This document shows, one piece after another, positions 15,152 to 24,143 of a stretch of DNA of 64,000 nt. The position numbers and the translations under genes were made by a program. The stretch comes from JBGPEQ01 sp050180895. Lineage in GTDB: Bacteria > Pseudomonadota > Alphaproteobacteria > Dongiales > Dongiaceae. The DNA lies in NCBI GenBank assembly GCA_050180895.1, contig JBFXDS010000002.1, forward strand, positions 496,001-560,000. Direction: 5' to 3'. How positions within the stretch are numbered: the first letter of the stretch is position 1; every line of letters begins with the position of its first letter. Below the pieces are notes generated by a model. It worked only from the letters and a program-made list of their open reading frames with translations. It searched no databases and had not been told where the DNA came from.

Positions 15152-16501
15152 ATGTCGAAACTCGAGGAATGGCTGACCGAGCGCAGGGTCGGCGAAGTCG
15201 AATGCCTTGCGCCGGACATGTCGGGCATCGCCCGCGGCAAGATCCTGCCGGCCACCAAGTTCATCAAGAGCGTCCGCGAACATTCCCTGCGGCTGCCGGA
15301 GAGCATCTTCATCCAGACCGTCACCGGCGAATACGCCGAGGACGAGGACGACGAGGTGATGGGGCCGGAGGATCACGACATCAACCTGCAGCCGGACCCG
15401 GACACCATCACCATCGTGCCCTGGTACGACGAGCCGACCGCGCAGGTCATCGTCGACTGCTTCAACCAGGACGGCAGCCCGGTCGAGATCGCTTCGCGCT
15501 ATGTGCTGAAGCGGGTGCTGCAGCTCTATGACGACCGCGGCTGGAAGCCGGTGGTCGCGCCCGAGTTGGAATTCTTCCTCGTGCAGATCAACACCGACCC
15601 CGACTTGCCGCTGCTGCCGCCGATCGGCCGCTCGGGCCGTCCGGAGACCGGACGCCAATCCTACGGTATCGACGCCGTCAACGAATTCGATCCGATCTTC
15701 GAGGACGTCTACGATTTCTGCGAGAAGCAAGAGATCGACATCGATACGCTGACCCACGAGTCAGGCTCGGCGCAGATGGAAATCAACTTCAATCACGGGG
15801 ATCCGCTCAACTTGGCCGACCAGGCCTTCATGTTCAAGCGAACCGTGCGCCACGCGGCCATGCGCCACAAGGTCTACGCCACCTTCATGGCAAAGCCGCT
15901 GGCCAACGAACCCGGCAGTTCCATGCACGTCCATCAGTCCGTGCTCGACAAGGCCACCGGGCGGAACCTGTTCGCCGACAACAGCGGCCGCGATACCGCC
16001 CTCTTCCGCAACCATGTCGCTGGCCTGCAGCGCTATCTGCCGCAGGTGATGCCGCTCCTGGCGCCCAACGTCAATTCCTACCGCCGGCTGCAGCCCTATC
16101 TCGACGCCCCCATCAACGTTCATTGGGGAGTCGACAACCGCACCGTCGGGCTGCGCGTGCCGATCTCCTCGGCCTCGGCGCGGCGCATCGAGAACCGGCT
16201 CGCCGGCGCCGACGCCAATCCCTATCTGTCGATCGCGGCGTCGCTGGCCTGTGGCTTCATCGGCATGGTCGACCGTTTGAAGCCGACCGAGCAGATCGAG
16301 GGCAGCGCCTATCGGTTGAAGCACACACTGCCGCGCACGCTATACGATGCACTGCACCGCTTCGAGCAATGCAAGCCGATTCGCCCCATCCTCGGCGAGC
16401 AGTTCATTCGCGCCTTCGCCGCGGTGAAGCGGACGGAACTCGATGCCTACCAGCGCGTCATCAGCTCATGGGAGCGCGAGCACTTGTTGCTGAACGTGTG
16501 A
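15152..16501 (+). CDS. puuA: Glutamine synthetase-family gamma-glutamylpolyamine synthetase (PuuA-like)
   Basis: 449 aa, GS fold. Family sites are visible: VAPELEFFLV, ESGSAQMEINFNHGDPL, the ATP/His site GSSMHVHQSVLD, NSYRRLQPYLDAP and NRTVGLRVPISSASARRIEN. The N-terminal region lacks the adenylylation tyrosine context of GlnA. PuuA ligates glutamate to putrescine with ATP. The PuuB/PuuC/SpuC-type neighbours support polyamine use. Ethanolamine or other amines cannot be excluded. Confidence 0.83.
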   Translation: MSKLEEWLTERRVGEVECLAPDMSGIARGKILPATKFIKSVREHSLRLPESIFIQTVTGEYAEDEDDEVMGPEDHDINLQPDPDTITIVPWYDEPTAQVIVDCFNQDGSPVEIASRYVLKRVLQLYDDRGWKPVVAPELEFFLVQINTDPDLPLLPPIGRSGRPETGRQSYGIDAVNEFDPIFEDVYDFCEKQEIDIDTLTHESGSAQMEINFNHGDPLNLADQAFMFKRTVRHAAMRHKVYATFMAKPLANEPGSSMHVHQSVLDKATGRNLFADNSGRDTALFRNHVAGLQRYLPQVMPLLAPNVNSYRRLQPYLDAPINVHWGVDNRTVGLRVPISSASARRIENRLAGADANPYLSIAASLACGFIGMVDRLKPTEQIEGSAYRLKHTLPRTLYDALHRFEQCKPIRPILGEQFIRAFAAVKRTELDAYQRVISSWEREHLLLNV

Positions 16502-16526
16502 TCCTCGCCCACGGCCGGCGGGCACT

Positions 16527-17528
16527 CTATTCGATCGTGATCGCCAGGGTCTTCGACGCGTTGTTGCGCAGCAGGACCAGCTTTACCTGCTGACCCGCGG
16601 GCGTCAGGCCGATATGGTTGCGCAGGTCGGCGGCGCCGCGGACAGGGTCGCCGTCCACCGAGAGGATAACGTCGCCTGGCACGATGCCTGCCTTGTGCGC
16701 TGGCGACAGCACGTCGACGAAATCGACCACCGCGCCCTGCCGGGCGGCGACGCCCATGCTCTCGACCAGATCGGGCGTGAGGTCCTTGACCTGCACGCCG
16801 AGCCGGCCGCGGCGGACCGCGCCGTGTGCGACCAACTGCTTCATGACGCTCCGCGCCATATCGATGGGGACGGCGAAGCCGATGCCGATGTTGCCGCCGC
16901 CGGGCGTGAAGATGGCGGTGTTGATGCCGATCAACTCGCCCCTCAGGTTGACCAGCGCGCCGCCGGAATTGCCGGGATTGATGGAGGCGTCCGTCTGGAT
17001 GAAGTTCTCGTAGCTCTCGATGCCGAGGCCGCTGCGTCCGAGTGCGCTGACGATGCCGGAAGTGACGGTCTGCCCGAGGCCGAAGGGATTGCCGATGGCG
17101 AGCACATAGTCGCCGACCTCAAGGAGGTCGGGGTCGCCGAGCGGCACGGCCGTGAGATCGCGAGCCTCGATCTTGAGCAGAGCGACATCGGTGTCGGGAT
17201 CGCTGCCGATCAGCATGGCGTCGAACTTGCGGTTGTCCTTGAGTGTAACGACGATCTTGTCGGCGCGCGCAATCACATGCTGATTGGTGAGGATGTAGCC
17301 CGCCTGCGCATCGACGATCACGCCCGATCCGGCGCTTTCGGCATTGCGGCCGCCGCGGCCGCTAGCGGCGATATTGACGACGGAGGGCGTAACCTCCTTC
17401 ACTAGGGGCGCAAGACTCGGCACCTGTCCATCGGACCCGAGGATCGGGAGCCCGGTGGCGCCGGCGGGCACGGCAATGCCTGCCACGAAGCCGCAGACCA
17501 ACGCGAGCAGGCGAAGCGAGTTCTTCAT
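16527..17528 (-). CDS. Periplasmic HtrA/Deg-type serine protease with one PDZ domain
   Basis: 333 aa. A signal peptide ends near VPAGA. The trypsin-like triad is His84 (LTNQHVI), Asp114 (DPDTDVALLKI) and Ser188 (INPGNSGGAL). A single C-terminal PDZ domain spans about 240-333 (GRLGVQVKDLTPDLVESMGV). The DegS/short-HtrA layout suggests envelope quality control or regulated proteolysis. It converges with puuA across 25 nt and is divergent from the histidine kinase. Confidence 0.9.
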   Translation of the reverse strand: MKNSLRLLALVCGFVAGIAVPAGATGLPILGSDGQVPSLAPLVKEVTPSVVNIAASGRGGRNAESAGSGVIVDAQAGYILTNQHVIARADKIVVTLKDNRKFDAMLIGSDPDTDVALLKIEARDLTAVPLGDPDLLEVGDYVLAIGNPFGLGQTVTSGIVSALGRSGLGIESYENFIQTDASINPGNSGGALVNLRGELIGINTAIFTPGGGNIGIGFAVPIDMARSVMKQLVAHGAVRRGRLGVQVKDLTPDLVESMGVAARQGAVVDFVDVLSPAHKAGIVPGDVILSVDGDPVRGAADLRNHIGLTPAGQQVKLVLLRNNASKTLAITIE

Positions 17529-17765
17529 CGTTCGGGCTCTCCTTCAGATTGGACGGTGATTGTCTCCATCAGGCGTTAGGATTCGACAAATCAGTCCAGG
17601 ACATGCCGACCGAATTGAGCCCGGTCATGCCGGACGCCCGGTTAACGCTTTCTTAGGATTGCGCGTTTACGAAGGTTGACGCCGGCCTGCTTTGATCGTT
17701 CGTCAACGTCCCGCTCCGCGTTGGCATGATCGGCTGTGCAATTCGCCCGATCGTACCGCGCCGCG

Positions 17766-19709
17766 ATGAACGCCAGAGTGCATCAGCCCGAGCAGGACGT
17801 TGCCATCGACACGCACCTCAGCGAGCGACGCTGGCGGCGCGTGCAGCGCATGGCCCGTATCGGCATCTGGGATTGGGATCAGCGTACCGACCGCATCTGG
17901 TTTTCGGAGGGGGCGCTGCGGCTCTTCGGCATGGCGCCTGGGTCGACCGACCGCCCCTACGCCGAATGGATCCTCTGTGTGCATCCCGACGATCGCGAAC
18001 GGATCTTGCGTATCGCTGACGAGAACCGAGCGACGGATGCCGCCTACGAACTGACCTACCGCGTCGTTCATCCGGACGGCGCGGTGCGGCACCTGCACGA
18101 ATATGTCGAGCCGCTGAAAGATCCGTCTGGTACCCGGATCGGCACGAGCGGTGCGACGCAGGACGTGACCGAGTCCCATGCGGCCCAGCGAGCCTTGCAG
18201 GAGAGCGAGGCGCGCTGGCAGAGTTTCATGGTCCATGCGCCTGTCGGGATCACGGTGAAGGACACGGAAGGCCGCTTCCTGTCGTTGAACCCCGCGGTCG
18301 AAGCTGCCTATGGCCGACGGGCGGCCGACATGGTCGGCCGGCTCAGTTCCGACCTGTCGCAGTCCGGCGGCGCCACGACTATCAGAGAGATGGAGCACGA
18401 GGTCGCCACCACCGGCCGCGTCGTTGCGCGCGAAGTGAATTTCGACGATCGTTGCGACGCCGCGTGGACCTATGAGGTCAAATTCCCGATTTTCGATCAG
18501 GATCGGCGGATGAGTGCTCTCGGCGGCGTCTCCATCGACATTACCGAGCGGAAGACAGCGGAACGTGCCCGCCAACAATCCGAAGCTTTGTTGCGCGCCT
18601 TCATGGACAACGCCCCATTCGAAATGGTGGTGAAAGATTTGTCGGACCGCTACCTGACGGTCAACCAGGGAATGGGCAAGGCCTGGGATCTTCCGGTCGA
18701 GGCATTCATCGGCCGTCGTCTGTCGGACATCAGGGCGACGACGGGCGTCGACGTAGTCGAGGCCCTGGACCGCGAAGTGATGGAGACGGGCGCCACGGTG
18801 ACGCAGGAGATCAACTACGCCGAATACGGCGACTATTGGAGCCGGGCCATCAAATTTCCGATCCGCGACCCTGACGGCCGTGTCGTCGCGGTCGGCGGCA
18901 TCTCCGTCGACATCTCCGAGAGCAAGCGTGCCGAACGCCAGCTGATCGAGGCCAAGGAACAGGCGATCGCCGCAAACCAAGCCAAATCCCTATTCCTCGC
19001 AAATATGAGCCACGAGCTGCGGACGCCACTCAATGCGATCATCGGTTTCTCGGACATCATCGCGCAGCAGCTGTATGGTCCGATTTCGTCCGAGCGCTAC
19101 GTGCGCTATGCCAACGACATCATGGACAGCGCGCATCACCTGCTTGGCATCGTCAACAGCATTCTCGACACGACAAAGATCGAATCGGGCAAATTCAGTC
19201 TGACGGAAGAGCTGTGCAGCGTGCCGACGGTCGTCGACAGTGCCGTACGCATGCTCTCCGAACGCGCCGACAGCAAGGGAGTCAAGCTCGAAAGCCGGGT
19301 CGCGCCGGATCTACCGATGATCCGCGCAGACGAGCGGGCGATGCGCCAGATCCTGATCAATCTTCTGTTCAATGCGGTCAAGTTCACCCATGCGGGCGGT
19401 CGCGTCGCGGCAACGGCCGACGTCGGACCCGAGGGCGGCCTGCGTCTCCGTGTGGATGACACCGGTGTCGGCATCGCCCCGGACGACATCGCCAAGGTCT
19501 TCGACCGCTTTACCCAGATCGGCGACGCCTATACGCGCTTGCAGGGCGGAACGGGGCTGGGGCTGCACGTCAGTCGGAAGTTGGTAGAACTACACCAGGG
19601 CACGATCGCCATCGATAGCATACCCGGCACCGGGACGACGGTGACGGTGTCTCTGCCGGCCTGGCGGTGGAGCGAAATTTCACAACAGCGTCCGAGTCAT
19701 ACCGCATAG
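17766..19709 (+). CDS. Triple-PAS sensor histidine kinase (soluble)
   Basis: 647 aa with no transmembrane segment. PAS domains cover about residues 30-140 (IGIWDWDQRTDRIWFSEGAL), 150-270 (VKDTEGRFLSLNPAVEAAYG) and 275-395. HisKA carries the phospho-accepting His416 in ANMSHELRTPLNAIIGFSD. HATPase_c has NLLFNAVKFTHAGG, VDDTGVGIAPDDI and GTGLGLHVSRKLVELH. ATG 17766 is preferred to a GTG 30 nt upstream. No response regulator is adjacent, so it is an orphan cytoplasmic sensor of unknown signal. Confidence 0.88.
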   Translation: MNARVHQPEQDVAIDTHLSERRWRRVQRMARIGIWDWDQRTDRIWFSEGALRLFGMAPGSTDRPYAEWILCVHPDDRERILRIADENRATDAAYELTYRVVHPDGAVRHLHEYVEPLKDPSGTRIGTSGATQDVTESHAAQRALQESEARWQSFMVHAPVGITVKDTEGRFLSLNPAVEAAYGRRAADMVGRLSSDLSQSGGATTIREMEHEVATTGRVVAREVNFDDRCDAAWTYEVKFPIFDQDRRMSALGGVSIDITERKTAERARQQSEALLRAFMDNAPFEMVVKDLSDRYLTVNQGMGKAWDLPVEAFIGRRLSDIRATTGVDVVEALDREVMETGATVTQEINYAEYGDYWSRAIKFPIRDPDGRVVAVGGISVDISESKRAERQLIEAKEQAIAANQAKSLFLANMSHELRTPLNAIIGFSDIIAQQLYGPISSERYVRYANDIMDSAHHLLGIVNSILDTTKIESGKFSLTEELCSVPTVVDSAVRMLSERADSKGVKLESRVAPDLPMIRADERAMRQILINLLFNAVKFTHAGGRVAATADVGPEGGLRLRVDDTGVGIAPDDIAKVFDRFTQIGDAYTRLQGGTGLGLHVSRKLVELHQGTIAIDSIPGTGTTVTVSLPAWRWSEISQQRPSHTA

Positions 19710-20004
19710 ACGGGATCGGCCACGGCAAAGGATCGGTATGACCATCCTGGCCAATCCGGTGTCGCCCATGCTAGTCTTTATCCGTGCAAGCAGTCGTGAA
19801 ATTCACGAAGCCTGTTGCCGGCTGTCGGCGAGGACAGTCGGCGCGCGGTTGCACGAGCCTGACGCGTCACACCGAAATGCTCATCCTCTGCGCCCGCGTC
19901 GGCTTCCGACCGTAGCTGCCGTTGAGTGAGATCCACGCCGCGCGACCGCAGTGCCGCCGGCGACTAAGCTCCATTTCCATCGTTTCACTCACGGAAATCG
20001 CCTT

Positions 20005-21390
20005 ATGTCATCTACAGCCAGCGTTACCCGCAGCAACAGCACGATACATTGGCAGGCTCTCGACCGTCAGCACCACCTGCACCCCTTTACCGAGCACAGG
20101 GGCCTTGCCGAGGTCGGCGCCCGTATCATCGCCAGAGCCGACGGGCCGTACCTATGGGATTCCGACGGCCGCCGTCTGCTCGATGCCTTCGCCGGCCTGT
20201 GGTGCGTCAATGTCGGCTACGGCCGCAAGGAACTGGCGGACGTCGCCTACCGCCAGATGCTGGAGCTACCCTACTACAACACCTTCTTCAGGACATCGAC
20301 GCCGCCGGCAATCGAGCTGACGCAGATCCTCGCGGACATGACGCCGGAGGGGCTCAACTATGTTTTCTATGGCCTGTCCGGTTCCGATGCCAACGATACC
20401 ATCGTACGCATGATCCGGCAGTTCTGGAACCTGCAGGGCAAGACGAACAAGAAGACGATCATAAGCCGCGTGAACGGCTATCACGGCAGCACGCTGGCAG
20501 CGGCCAGCGTCGGCGGCATGACCTACATGCACGAACTGGCGGATCTGCCGCTGCCCGGTTTCGTGCACATCATGCAGCCCTATTGGTATGGCCTCGGCGG
20601 AGACCAGTCGCCGGACGACTTCGGGCTGAAGGCGGCGGGCGCGCTCGAAGACAAGATCCGGGAGGTGGGTTCCGACAATGTCGCGGCGTTCTTCGGCGAG
20701 CCGATCCAGGGCGCCGGTGGCGTCGTCATCCCGCCCGATACCTACTGGCCGGAGATCCAGCGTATCTGCAAGAAATATGATGTCCTGCTCGTGGCCGACG
20801 AAGTGATCTGCGGCTTCGGCCGCACCGGCCGTTGGTTCGCCAGCGACCACTTCCGGATCAAGCCCGATTTCATGACTCTGGCGAAGGGTCTGACGTCCGG
20901 CTATCTGCCGTTGTCCGCCGCCATGGTCGGCGATCGCGTGGCGAAGACGCTGTTCGAGAGCGGCGATTTCAATCACGGCTACACCTACTCCGGTCATCCC
21001 GTATCCTGTGCGCTCGCGATCGAGAACATCCGCATCCTTCGCGAGGAGGGCATCGTCGACCGCGTACGCGAGGAGACCGGCCCCTACCTGACGCAGCGAC
21101 TGCAGGATCTGAGGAGCCACCCGCTGGTCGGCGAGGTGCGCAACCTGGGCTTCATCGGCGCGATCGAACTGGTGAAGGACAAGGCCACGCGGCAAGCCTA
21201 CGAGCCCCTGGGCCGGGTCGGCCTGACTTGCCGCGACCACTGCTTCAGCATCGGCCTGGTGATGCGGGCGACGCGCGACACCATGCTGATCTCGCCGCCG
21301 CTGATCTGGACGAAGGCTCATGTCGACGAATTCATCGAGCTCACCCGCAAGGCGCTCGATCTCACACTGGCCGACGTGCGGCGGTGGTAG
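20005..21390 (+). CDS. spuC: Putrescine/polyamine:pyruvate aminotransferase (SpuC-like)
   Basis: 461 aa. The N-terminal WQALDRQHHLHPFTEH and DAFAGLWCVNVGYGRKELAD are strikingly like Pseudomonas SpuC. PLP motifs are LLVADEVICGFGRTGRWFAS and the lysine in MTLAKGLTSGYLPLSA. Such enzymes transfer the amino group of putrescine, cadaverine or spermidine to pyruvate. ATG 20005 follows ACGGA and aligns with the family start. The preceding 295 nt (19710-20004) show no gene. Confidence 0.87.
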   Translation: MSSTASVTRSNSTIHWQALDRQHHLHPFTEHRGLAEVGARIIARADGPYLWDSDGRRLLDAFAGLWCVNVGYGRKELADVAYRQMLELPYYNTFFRTSTPPAIELTQILADMTPEGLNYVFYGLSGSDANDTIVRMIRQFWNLQGKTNKKTIISRVNGYHGSTLAAASVGGMTYMHELADLPLPGFVHIMQPYWYGLGGDQSPDDFGLKAAGALEDKIREVGSDNVAAFFGEPIQGAGGVVIPPDTYWPEIQRICKKYDVLLVADEVICGFGRTGRWFASDHFRIKPDFMTLAKGLTSGYLPLSAAMVGDRVAKTLFESGDFNHGYTYSGHPVSCALAIENIRILREEGIVDRVREETGPYLTQRLQDLRSHPLVGEVRNLGFIGAIELVKDKATRQAYEPLGRVGLTCRDHCFSIGLVMRATRDTMLISPPLIWTKAHVDEFIELTRKALDLTLADVRRW

Positions 21391-21462
21391 TCGGAAGCAG
21401 GGAGGAGCAACCGCCACCTTCGGAGCCGCAAATCCGACACAAATCCCTCCGTAACTTGGGGG

Positions 21463-22443
21463 ATGAAATTCGCACTGGCACCGGCTGCCAAGACATCGTG
21501 GCTGGACCGGCTGGCAATGATCGGGGTGGCCGGGACGGCCGTGACCGTTCTCCTCGGCGAACTCGGACGCTTTCACTGGCGGCTCGAACTGCTGTCGCAT
21601 TTTGCTGTGCAATACGCCGTCGCGCTGGCGATCGGCGGCGTTTATTTCCTGTTGCGGCGACGGATGCTGTGGCTGGCCATTGCGGGCGTGGCGCTGCTGT
21701 TGCCGGCTTGGCGCATTGCGCCCTACGCCGCGCCGTCGATGACGCCGGCGGCGTCGAGCTCCGGACTGCGCGTGATGACGATCAATGTCCACGCGTCCAA
21801 CGATCGTTACGATGCCGTCCGTGCGGAAATCGAACGGCTCGATCCCGACATCATCTTTCTGCCGGAGAATACGGACCGATGGGCCGCCGGTCTGAAGCCG
21901 CTGCAGGCGCAATATCCCTATGTGATCGACTACAACTCCGCATCGGTGTTCTCGCTCTTCCTGTTCAGCCGCGTGCCGCTCTTGGACAGCGTCATCCTCC
22001 AGCTGCCCGAACAGGATGGCTTTCCCGCGATTTCGGCTCGCGTTTGCCGTGAGGGCGTCGACGGCAGCCCGCCGCGCTGCGTCCGCCTGATCGGCATACA
22101 CCCGCCGCCGCCCCTCACCGCCGCATGGGCGGTCAAGCGAAATGCCGTGTTTCAGGCGGTTCCCGAATTGGTGGCTGCATCCGATGTCGATAGGACTATT
22201 CTGCTCGGAGACTTCAATTGCACGCCATGGTCGCCGGCCTTACGCGACCTGATCGCGGCGACCGGACTGCGGGATAGCGCCTACGGCTTCGGCCCGCAAC
22301 CGACATGGTTCTCGCGCTGGCTGCCGCTCGGCATCAAGATCGACCACATCCTGATCGGAAGCGGCATCGCCGCAACAAGCCACGCAGTCGGGCGGGATGT
22401 CGGCTCGGACCACTATCCCGTGGTCGCGGATCTGCAGTTCTGA
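21463..22443 (+). CDS. Endonuclease/exonuclease/phosphatase-family membrane protein
   Basis: 326 aa. Two or three N-terminal hydrophobic helices span about residues 15-90, followed by an EEP domain: LRVMTINVHASNDRYDAV, DIIFLPENTD (catalytic Glu), IGIHPPPPL, TILLGDFNCTPWSPALRD, IKIDHILIG and the terminal DVGSDHYPVVADLQF. The architecture matches EEP proteins anchored in the inner membrane with the hydrolase in the periplasm. The substrate is unknown. A strong shared terminator follows. Confidence 0.82.
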   Translation: MKFALAPAAKTSWLDRLAMIGVAGTAVTVLLGELGRFHWRLELLSHFAVQYAVALAIGGVYFLLRRRMLWLAIAGVALLLPAWRIAPYAAPSMTPAASSSGLRVMTINVHASNDRYDAVRAEIERLDPDIIFLPENTDRWAAGLKPLQAQYPYVIDYNSASVFSLFLFSRVPLLDSVILQLPEQDGFPAISARVCREGVDGSPPRCVRLIGIHPPPPLTAAWAVKRNAVFQAVPELVAASDVDRTILLGDFNCTPWSPALRDLIAATGLRDSAYGFGPQPTWFSRWLPLGIKIDHILIGSGIAATSHAVGRDVGSDHYPVVADLQF

Positions 22444-22453
22444 ACTCGACGCA

Positions 22454-22483
22454 ACGCAGAGCCGCCTCGCCGGGGCTCTGCGT
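22454..22483. terminator. Bidirectional hairpin terminator
   Basis: ACGCAGAGCC (22454-22463) and GGCTCTGCGT (22474-22483) form a perfect 10-bp stem with a 10-nt loop. It lies exactly in the 53-nt gap between two convergent genes. The T-tract is weak on both sides. Confidence 0.75.
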
Positions 22484-22496
22484 AATTCCGTATGCG

Positions 22497-23999
22497 CTAC
22501 GTCCCGATGTGGACCCAGGTCGTCTTGAGTTCCGTGTATTTGTCCATGGCGTGCAGCGATTTGTCGCGGCCAAAGCCGGACTGCTTGAAACCGCCGAAGG
22601 GCGAGGAGATGTAGCCGTTGTCGAAGCAGTTGACCCAGACGACGCCTGCGCGCAGCGCCTGCGAGGCCTTGAACGCCTTGGTGATGTCCTTGGTCCAGAC
22701 CGCGGCAGCGAGGCCGTAGATGGTGTCGTTGCCGATCTTCACGGCTTCCTCGGGCTCGCGAAAGGTGATGGTCGAGAGCACGGGGCCGAAGATCTCCTCC
22801 TGGGCGATCTTCATGCCGTTTTTCACCTGGTCGAACACCGTGGGCTCGATGTAGCAGCCGCCGGTCTCCGTCTTCACGCGCTTGCCGCCGAACACCAGCT
22901 TGGCGCCCTCCTTCTGGCCCGCCTCGATGTAGTTGAGCACGCGGCCGGTCTGCGTCTCGTCGACCATGGCGCCGAGGCCGGTCTTGGGGTCGAGCGGATC
23001 GCCGGGAGAGAGCTTCTTGCCGACCGCGAAGACCTTCTCGAGCACGCGGTCCTTTACCGACTCCTCGACGATCAGCCGCGAGCCGGCATTGCAGACCTCG
23101 CCCTGGTTGAAGAAGATGCCCCAGGCCGCCGCGGTGGCAGCGGCATCGAGGTCGGGCGCGTCGGCCATGATGATGTTGGGCGTCTTGCCGCCGCATTCGA
23201 GCGACACGCGTTTCATGTTGGATTCGCCGGCATATTTGAGGAAGAGCTTGCCGACCTCTGTGGAGCCGGTGAAGGTGACGCAATCCACGTCCATGTGGCG
23301 GCCGAGCGCCTGGCCGGCGGTCTCGCCATAGCCGGGCACCACGTTCAGCACGCCCTCCGGCAGGCCGGCCTCGAGCGCCAGCTCGGCGATGCGGATGGCC
23401 GTGAGCGGCGACTGCTCGGCCGGCTTCACGACCATGGAGTTGCCGGTGGCGAGCGCCGGACCGATCTTCCAACTCGCCATCAGCAGCGGAAAGTTCCAGG
23501 GCACGACCGCGGCGACGACGCCGAGCGGCTCGCGCCGGATCATCGAGATCGCCTCGGGCCCGGTCGGCGCGATCTCGTCGTAGATCTTGTCGATGGCCTC
23601 GCCGTACCAGCGGATGCATTGCGCGACCAGGGGGATGTCGATCTTGGAGCTGTCGCGGATCGGCTTGCCCATGTCGAGCGTCTCCAGCAGCGCCAGCTCG
23701 GTCGTGTGCTTGTCGATCAGGTCGGCGAACTTGAGCAGGATCTTCTTGCGTTCCGCGCCCGCCATGCGCGACCAGCTGCCTTTCTCGAACGCGGCGCGCG
23801 CGGCCTTGACAGCGCGGTCGACATCTTCCTTGTCGCAGGCCGCGACCTTGGTCAGCAGCTTGCCGTCGGCCGGATTGATGTTGTCGAAGGTCTTGCCCGA
23901 GGCGGCCGGGGCATACTTGCCGTCGATGAAGGCCTCGTTGCGATAGCCGAGCTTTGACGCCTGGTCCTTCCAGCCGTCGATGGACAACGCAGCGGACAT
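22497..23999 (-). CDS. puuC: NAD(P)-dependent aldehyde dehydrogenase, gamma-glutamyl-aminobutyraldehyde type
   Basis: 500 aa, full ALDH length. The cofactor region reads VVPWNFPLLMASWKIGPALA, the catalytic Glu is in SLECGGKTPNI and the nucleophile Cys is in FNQGEVCNAGSRL. C-terminal WVNCFDNGYISSPFGGFKQS is characteristic of PuuC-type enzymes. It would oxidise the aldehyde made by PuuB or by the SpuC transaminase. ATG 23999 is chosen at the family start, and upstream in-frame codons are unsupported. Confidence 0.87.
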   Translation of the reverse strand: MSAALSIDGWKDQASKLGYRNEAFIDGKYAPAASGKTFDNINPADGKLLTKVAACDKEDVDRAVKAARAAFEKGSWSRMAGAERKKILLKFADLIDKHTTELALLETLDMGKPIRDSSKIDIPLVAQCIRWYGEAIDKIYDEIAPTGPEAISMIRREPLGVVAAVVPWNFPLLMASWKIGPALATGNSMVVKPAEQSPLTAIRIAELALEAGLPEGVLNVVPGYGETAGQALGRHMDVDCVTFTGSTEVGKLFLKYAGESNMKRVSLECGGKTPNIIMADAPDLDAAATAAAWGIFFNQGEVCNAGSRLIVEESVKDRVLEKVFAVGKKLSPGDPLDPKTGLGAMVDETQTGRVLNYIEAGQKEGAKLVFGGKRVKTETGGCYIEPTVFDQVKNGMKIAQEEIFGPVLSTITFREPEEAVKIGNDTIYGLAAAVWTKDITKAFKASQALRAGVVWVNCFDNGYISSPFGGFKQSGFGRDKSLHAMDKYTELKTTWVHIGT

Positions 24000-24143
24000 C
24001 GGTTTTTTCTCCCGCGGAGTGGTTCGGATCGATGGTGATTGGATGGCGCGCAATCTACTCCGCCGTCCCGCATTGGAGCAAGGCGGATCGCGCGGCGGAT
24101 GCCACAGCCTTTTCACAGAACAAGCGCGGATATTCCGACCTTA

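Noticed and set aside
23954..24140. A gene starting upstream of 24144 in frame with the arylsulfotransferase-like ORF
   Set aside because: The extra codons read through the divergent promoter gap with aldehyde dehydrogenase, have no ribosome-binding site and would add a non-conserved leader before the transmembrane helix.
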